Below are positions 43,983-48,156 of a stretch of 48,156 nt of DNA, piece after piece; within the stretch, counting starts at the first letter, position 1, and each line of letters starts with the position of its first letter. The stretch is from Gammaproteobacteria bacterium (GTDB lineage: Bacteria > Pseudomonadota > Gammaproteobacteria > Pseudomonadales > JAUIET01): positions 1 through 48,156 of the forward strand of contig JAUIHW010000028.1 of the NCBI GenBank assembly GCA_030431775.1, written 5' to 3'. The notes beneath the pieces were generated by a model. The model saw only the letters and a list, made by a program, of their open reading frames with translations, did no database searches and was not told where the DNA came from. The translations under genes and the position numbers were made by a program.

Positions 43983-44794
43983 TGTCGCTGATACTGGAAG
44001 CACTTCAGCGCGCCGACCGGGAACGCAACCGAAACCATAGTGTGCCGGGTATAGACACGGAACATCCAGGTGCGGAGGAAGACAAGCCGGTAGTACCCGG
44101 GCGCAATCGGAGCCGGAGTCTGGCACCAGTGCCTGTATTGCTGACGCTGTGTGTTTTATTGCTGCTTACGGTGGTGTATTTGCAATTGCGGCCACGAGAA
44201 CCGGCGAGTTCTGCGCCCAAGCCGGTGCCAACCCGGGAAACAGCGGTGGCGCCAACAGGCCAGGCCCCTCTTTCCCAAGGTGACAGCCGCTCTCGCGAAA
44301 CAGGTGCACAGAACAATGGGCCCGTCATCAACAAGGCGCCCCGCAAAGCGGTCACGCCGAATGTTCGAGCCTTGTACGAGCGCGCCCTTGAAGAATCTCA
44401 ACTTGCCCAAGAAAGTACGGATTCAGCAACAGACTCTGCGGCCAGCGAAACGGGTCGAAGTACTGCTCCCGGCGAGGCAACAAAAGAACGCACCACCGCC
44501 CCTGCCGCCGAAAACACCGAGCAGAGCGGGGAAGACCTGTATTCGGTAATTCCCTATATTGGCCAACTACCGGATGCGGTACGGTCTGCCATACCGCCAA
44601 TCCGCTACACCAGCCATGGCTATTCGGCCGAAACCGGCACTGGCCTGGTGATGCTAAACGGAAGAAGCCGCAGAGTGGGCGACGTTGTTGGCGCCGGCCT
44701 TAAGTTACTTGCTATTCAGCCCGACTACATAGTATTGGAACATCAAGGTAGGTTATTCCGCTTGCAGGCAGCGACTGACTGGGATGGTTATTAA
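43982..44794 (+). CDS. gspB: Type II secretion accessory protein GspB/ExeB-like
   Basis: A 270-residue protein. The N-terminus M-S-L-I-L-E-A-L-Q-R-A-D-R-E-R-N is the well-known GspB/ExeB start, followed by a transmembrane helix (about 45-62). A Pro/Ala/Thr/Glu-rich spacer (70-180) then leads to a compact C-terminal domain with Y-S-A-E-T-G-T-G-L-V-M-L-N-G-R and I-V-L-E-H-Q-G-R-L-F-R-L. The partner of GspA in secretin assembly. It shares a base with the gspA stop and is followed by a small hairpin. Confidence 0.93.
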   Translation: MSLILEALQRADRERNRNHSVPGIDTEHPGAEEDKPVVPGRNRSRSLAPVPVLLTLCVLLLLTVVYLQLRPREPASSAPKPVPTRETAVAPTGQAPLSQGDSRSRETGAQNNGPVINKAPRKAVTPNVRALYERALEESQLAQESTDSATDSAASETGRSTAPGEATKERTTAPAAENTEQSGEDLYSVIPYIGQLPDAVRSAIPPIRYTSHGYSAETGTGLVMLNGRSRRVGDVVGAGLKLLAIQPDYIVLEHQGRLFRLQAATDWDGY

Positions 44795-44807
44795 CCCAGA
44801 CAAACAC

Positions 44808-44826
44808 CGCGGTTAGCCGAACCGCG
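44808..44826 (+). terminator. Hairpin after gspB, possible terminator
   Basis: CGCGGTT (44808-44814), loop AGCCG, AACCGCG (44820-44826) makes a seven-base-pair stem right after the gspB stop. There is no T-run after it, so it may be a weak terminator or an RNA-stabilising hairpin instead. Confidence 0.35.
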
Positions 44827-44906
44827 ACACCTACCTACCTTGCCTCTTGGCTGCGATGCACTTTACCGGCTGTGCTCATTAGGGTAGCGATGGGCGCTTG
44901 GCATGC

Positions 44907-45650
44907 TCAAATCATCGCAGGCTCAACGAGGTTTTGCCGGCTGATTTCCAGGGCTTCCTCCAGAGTGAAAGTCTTGTTAAACAGCGCCCGGCCGATAATG
45001 CAGCCCTCGATATTCGGCAACAGCTGTAACTGCGACACACTGTCCAGAGACTTTACGGTACCGCTGGATATCACAGGAATGTTAAGCTCGGTGGCCAATT
45101 CCGTTGTAGCGGCCAGCGTTGCCTCCGGGTTTTCGTCATCCATATCAATATCCGTGTAAATGATGGCCGCAATGCCACTGTCCTGCAGAGCCTCAGCCAC
45201 CTCCATGGGGGTAAATGAGGTCTGTTCGGTCCAGCCGTGTATCATCACGTAACCCTCTCGTGCATCGATACTGGCAACCACGCGCCCGGGATGCTGGGCA
45301 CAAACGTCATGCAGAAAAGGTCGGTCGATGACTGCAGCCGTGCCAATCACTACCCGATATGCACCGTGCTCAAACCACCAGTTGGCGGAATAGATCGAGC
45401 GGATTCCTCCCGCCACTTGCACCGGCACACCGACTGTCTCAATGATTTCGCAGATGGTGTCGGCATTGTGAGAGCCGCCTTGAAGAACGCCATCCAAATC
45501 AACCACTTGCAATACTTCAGCACCTGCCGCAACAAACTCCTGAGCCGCTTCGAGCGGCGCAATATCGTAGTGTTTAGGGTCTTTGAAGCTGCCATACTGC
45601 AAACTGACGCATTTGCCATCAAGAACTTCGATTACTGGGTAAACTATCAC
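44907..45650 (-). CDS. HisA-like TIM-barrel protein, divergent
   Basis: A 247-residue (beta/alpha)8 barrel of the HisA/HisF superfamily. Like HisA it has V-V-D-L-D-G (49-54), A-G-G-I-R-S (80-85), the Asp in S-I-D-A-R-E-G (D129) and I-I-G-R-A-L (218-223). It differs in that the first catalytic Asp is E8 (P-V-I-E-V), the T-D-I-x-x-D-G of HisA reads T-D-I-D-M-D-D-E, and the second S-G-G phosphate loop reads S-S-G-T-V (195-199). It is not next to other his genes. It could be a true HisA that drifted, or a paralogue with another sugar-phosphate substrate. Confidence 0.8.
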   Translation of the reverse strand: MIVYPVIEVLDGKCVSLQYGSFKDPKHYDIAPLEAAQEFVAAGAEVLQVVDLDGVLQGGSHNADTICEIIETVGVPVQVAGGIRSIYSANWWFEHGAYRVVIGTAAVIDRPFLHDVCAQHPGRVVASIDAREGYVMIHGWTEQTSFTPMEVAEALQDSGIAAIIYTDIDMDDENPEATLAATTELATELNIPVISSGTVKSLDSVSQLQLLPNIEGCIIGRALFNKTFTLEEALEISRQNLVEPAMI

Positions 45651-45798
45651 TGTAAAAACCTGATTCGTAAGAGTGATGCATCATTTTAACGTTTCAGGCA
45701 GTATGATGATACCGACGACTACAACGCCCATCCTGAAAACCGACCCGAGCGAGCCGTTTCGCGACCTGCAACACACCTTGCCGGGTTTGTCGGACGCA

Positions 45799-47811
45799 TC
45801 AACGCATAAAGCGCTGCAACCAGGCCAGATTGCGCTCCAGACGATCTTGCAGATAACTGGGGACTTCCGGCCAATGGTTTTGATCAGGGTAGATCACCAG
45901 CTGAGTTGGAATATCGAGCACCCTCAATGCCTGGTACATCTGCTCGGCGCCGATGCAGGGCACATTGAAATCTTTCCCGGTACACTGGAACAATGTTGGC
46001 GTTTTTATGCGGTTTGCGTGTAAAAACGGGTAGCTGACCCGGTCATAGGCTTCGCGATTATCCCAGGGTGTGCCGAGCTCATTCAGGTATTCGCGTATGT
46101 ACATGTCATGTCCGAACGTACTGTATACATTGGTGGCTCCGGCCCCGCTGATGGCCGCCGCAAAGCGGGTATCACTGGCAATCAGGTAATGGGTCAACAT
46201 ACCGCCATAGCTCCAACCGGTCAGTGCTATTTTGGCCGGGTCGATCAGGCCCTGCGCCTGCAAATGATCAATCCCCGCGAGTATATCGCGCACATCCTTG
46301 CCACCCCACTCGGTGTAGATTGCCCGGGCAAAGTCAAAGCCCCTCCCGGAGGAACCGCGCGGGTTAATCGACACCACCAGATAGCCATTGGCCGCGAACA
46401 ACTGCCGGTCGAAATCGAATTCACGCGAATACTGATACACCGGCCCGCCGTGCAGCTGCACCACCGTGGGGTAGCCAGCGGCCGGCTTATCGCCCGGCGG
46501 CCGCGTATAGAAACCATGAATGGCCACGCCATCGCTGTTGAATTCGAAATTCTCGGCGCTCTGCAAAGTGCGTTGCGCCAGCCAGGCATTGTGCTGGGTG
46601 AGCTGGCGACGTTTGGCGCCTTCCAGCGCGTACAGAGCGTAGGGTTGCAGGTCATCACCCGCCAATTCCACCAGACGGCCATCCGCGCCAAGGATCAGAT
46701 GCTGCGCAAACCGTGGGCCGGCTGTTAGGTAACTCACACTTGAACTCGCAAGATCAATTTGTATCACCTGCGATTCGCGACTTTCCTCAATAATTGCGTA
46801 CACCGACAGGCCATCATCAGCCCACACCGGCGAATACATCCAGCGATCCTGCCAAACCAGGGGTCGTGTCGTGCCGCTTGCCACATCGGCAATCACCAAT
46901 TGCTGCGGCGCGTAATAAATCCATTTGGTTTCCCTGCCTTGCAGCCACATCAGCTTACTGCCATCCGGCGACCACTGCGGCCTGACTCCAAAATCAGGTT
47001 CACCATCGGTACCAATGAAGCGGCTAAACTGCCTTGGCACTGCGCCAGCCGTAGCGTCAACCAGATAGATGTCGTAATTCAAATGCTGGTCTGGCTTTTC
47101 ACCGGTTTTCGCCACATAGGCCAGGCGTTGGCTATCGGGCGACCAGCTTGGCAGCCAGGCATTGCGGCCCGGGTCACCCAGCCGGAAGTGCTCGCCACTG
47201 GCCAGATCAAGTACGTACAAGCCGTTGAACTGGTCAGTAAGGTAATCGCTGCCATCTTCCTTGAAATAAAAGCGACTGGTGACGATTGGTGGCGGCGTAG
47301 CATCTTCCTTATCGGCCTGGCTGCTGGCTTGCGGCGGGTGCTCGGTAGCTTCGGTTGCGATAAACGCCAGGCGTTTGCCGTCGGGTGACAGCGTGAAATT
47401 CTGGACACCTTCACTCCAGGCGGTAACAGCTTTTGCTTTGCCGCCTCCCGCAGGCATAGACCAGACCTGAGTCACACCCTCGTCGCCTTGATCGGACAGA
47501 TAAAACAACTGCTTTCCATCGGCAGAAAAACTGGGCGCCCACTCGCTGGACTCTTTACTGTCAGTCAAACGGGTTTCACTTCCACTGCGATAGTCCACTA
47601 CAAACAGCTCGCTTTGCAAGGCATCAGTTTCAACATCATGATATTCAATGCTGTAAGCAATAGTCCGCCCGTCTGGAGAGAACGCCGGGCCACTGATCGC
47701 AGCCAGCGAGTGGATGTCAGCTGGCGTTAAAGAGCCGCCCGCAAGCCCCTGATGGCTAGCGAGCACCAGAATAAAAATGGATAACAATCGTTTTGAAGAA
47801 AGAGCAGGCAT
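45799..47811 (-). CDS. S9-family serine peptidase (prolyl-oligopeptidase-like)
   Basis: A 670-residue exported peptidase. A signal peptide is followed by a beta-propeller with repeated F-S-P-D-G-R and L-S-P-D-G-K type blades. The alpha/beta-hydrolase catalytic domain occupies the last 260 residues. The nucleophile is the Ser of T-G-W-S-Y-G-G (near residue 534), the Asp lies in T-G-K-D-F-N-V-P, and the His in P-D-Q-N-H-W-P. It resembles acylaminoacyl-peptidase and dipeptidyl-peptidase IV types that trim periplasmic peptides. I chose the ATG at 47811 because it opens the signal sequence; an upstream frame start at 47922 would lack it. Confidence 0.93.
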   Translation of the reverse strand: MPALSSKRLLSIFILVLASHQGLAGGSLTPADIHSLAAISGPAFSPDGRTIAYSIEYHDVETDALQSELFVVDYRSGSETRLTDSKESSEWAPSFSADGKQLFYLSDQGDEGVTQVWSMPAGGGKAKAVTAWSEGVQNFTLSPDGKRLAFIATEATEHPPQASSQADKEDATPPPIVTSRFYFKEDGSDYLTDQFNGLYVLDLASGEHFRLGDPGRNAWLPSWSPDSQRLAYVAKTGEKPDQHLNYDIYLVDATAGAVPRQFSRFIGTDGEPDFGVRPQWSPDGSKLMWLQGRETKWIYYAPQQLVIADVASGTTRPLVWQDRWMYSPVWADDGLSVYAIIEESRESQVIQIDLASSSVSYLTAGPRFAQHLILGADGRLVELAGDDLQPYALYALEGAKRRQLTQHNAWLAQRTLQSAENFEFNSDGVAIHGFYTRPPGDKPAAGYPTVVQLHGGPVYQYSREFDFDRQLFAANGYLVVSINPRGSSGRGFDFARAIYTEWGGKDVRDILAGIDHLQAQGLIDPAKIALTGWSYGGMLTHYLIASDTRFAAAISGAGATNVYSTFGHDMYIREYLNELGTPWDNREAYDRVSYPFLHANRIKTPTLFQCTGKDFNVPCIGAEQMYQALRVLDIPTQLVIYPDQNHWPEVPSYLQDRLERNLAWLQRFMR

Positions 47812-47879
47812 GCGAAGTTCTTGTTTGCCGATTAAAGCCGTATCATATAGTCTCACACGCGGGTTACCAAGCGTTTCAT

Positions 47880-48156
47880 ATGTCTGCAGAATCAACACAG
47901 AGCGAAACCATTGCCCAGGCAATCACCGCAATGCGTAACAATCGCCCATTGCGCGCCGAGGAAATATGTCGCGACCATTTGCTGTTAAACCCCGGTTCAT
48001 TGGAACACCTTCGTGTGCTGGCCCATGCCCTGCACAAACAAAAGCGCCACACTGAAGCGGAACAGCAAATACGGCTTGCATTGAGCCTCAAACCGGGCTT
48101 TCCACAACTGCATGAGGATCTTGGCCGTGTACTGCTGGCGCAAAGCCGCCATACCG
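47880..48156 (+). CDS. TPR-containing protein, 5' end only
   Basis: An open frame runs from the ATG at 47880 to the window edge (92 residues). It contains TPR-like helices: A-M-R-N-N-R-P-L-R-A-E-E-I-C, then L-N-P-G-S-L-E-H-L-R-V-L-A-H-A-L, then A-L-S-L-K-P-G-F-P-Q-L-H-E-D-L-G-R-V-L. The spacing of about 34 residues with L/A/P positions is the TPR pattern. Many long proteins with this start carry a C-terminal sulfotransferase domain, but that part is outside the window. It diverges from the S9 peptidase gene by 68 bases, which must hold both promoters. Confidence 0.75.
   Translation, partial: MSAESTQSETIAQAITAMRNNRPLRAEEICRDHLLLNPGSLEHLRVLAHALHKQKRHTEAEQQIRLALSLKPGFPQLHEDLGRVLLAQSRHT

Overview
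The window looks like a chromosomal segment of a Gammaproteobacterium, probably marine and of the Cellvibrionales/Halieaceae type. This is inferred from a full-length PlsB acyltransferase, a 180-kDa-type NAD-glutamate dehydrogenase, separate gspA/gspB secretion genes, DUF2959 and DUF924 proteins, a TatT-type TRAP transporter, and a scatter of GST, Rieske and short-chain dehydrogenase genes. The lineage call is inference; the class-level call is firmer. Gene density is high, with many four-base start/stop overlaps and several tail-to-tail overlaps. I see no tRNA, rRNA, insertion sequence, CRISPR array or prophage.

Layout. 1-2.5 kb: end of an HU-like gene, a clear terminator, prolyl-tRNA synthetase and a small lytic transglycosylase. 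2.5-8.8 kb: a cyclic-nucleotide-binding-domain protein, divergent from a chalcone-isomerase-like/TonB fusion. The fusion gene is followed by a complete TatT-DctP-DctQ-DctM TRAP transporter, with an orphan ExbD convergent at its end. 8.8-13.6 kb: a 420-base gap with a striking operator-like palindrome, then a GldA/GldF/GldG-like ABC exporter and a short-chain dehydrogenase. 13.6-16.5 kb: a spermidine-synthase-like protein, a 3D-domain lipoprotein and a family-6-like DNA glycosylase on the minus strand, then two lipoproteins (DUF2959 and a LEA/WHy protein). 16.5-21.4 kb: the giant NAD-glutamate dehydrogenase. 21.5-27 kb: DUF924, another SDR, then fused trehalose-phosphate synthase/phosphatase and a GH15 hydrolase. 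27-31 kb: a minus-strand series of a four-cysteine uracil-DNA glycosylase, a Rieske oxygenase, a CoA-pyrophosphatase-like NUDIX, a DMT transporter and an RRM protein. 31.3-38.4 kb: plsB; a minus operon of phosphotransferase, exo/endonuclease-like protein and GST; and a second GST. 38.4-42.2 kb: SMR exporter, unknown lipoprotein, sterol-desaturase-like hydroxylase, cysteine synthase and a HEAT-like membrane protein. 42.3-48.2 kb: gspA-gspB, an isolated divergent HisA-like protein, an S9 peptidase and the start of a TPR protein.

How the genes fit together. Most of the window is housekeeping and envelope biology. The most suggestive assembly is 3.4-8.8 kb. A putative lipid-binding (chalcone-isomerase-like) domain fused to a TonB C-terminal domain sits directly upstream of a TatT/TatP-type TRAP system, a family known from Treponema to handle hydrophobic ligands, and an ExbD gene lies next to it. 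This could be an envelope pathway for a hydrophobic substrate; that is inference. The second oddity is the HisA-like protein at 44.9-45.7 kb, which departs from HisA at several signature positions. No wholly new defence or mobile system is evident.
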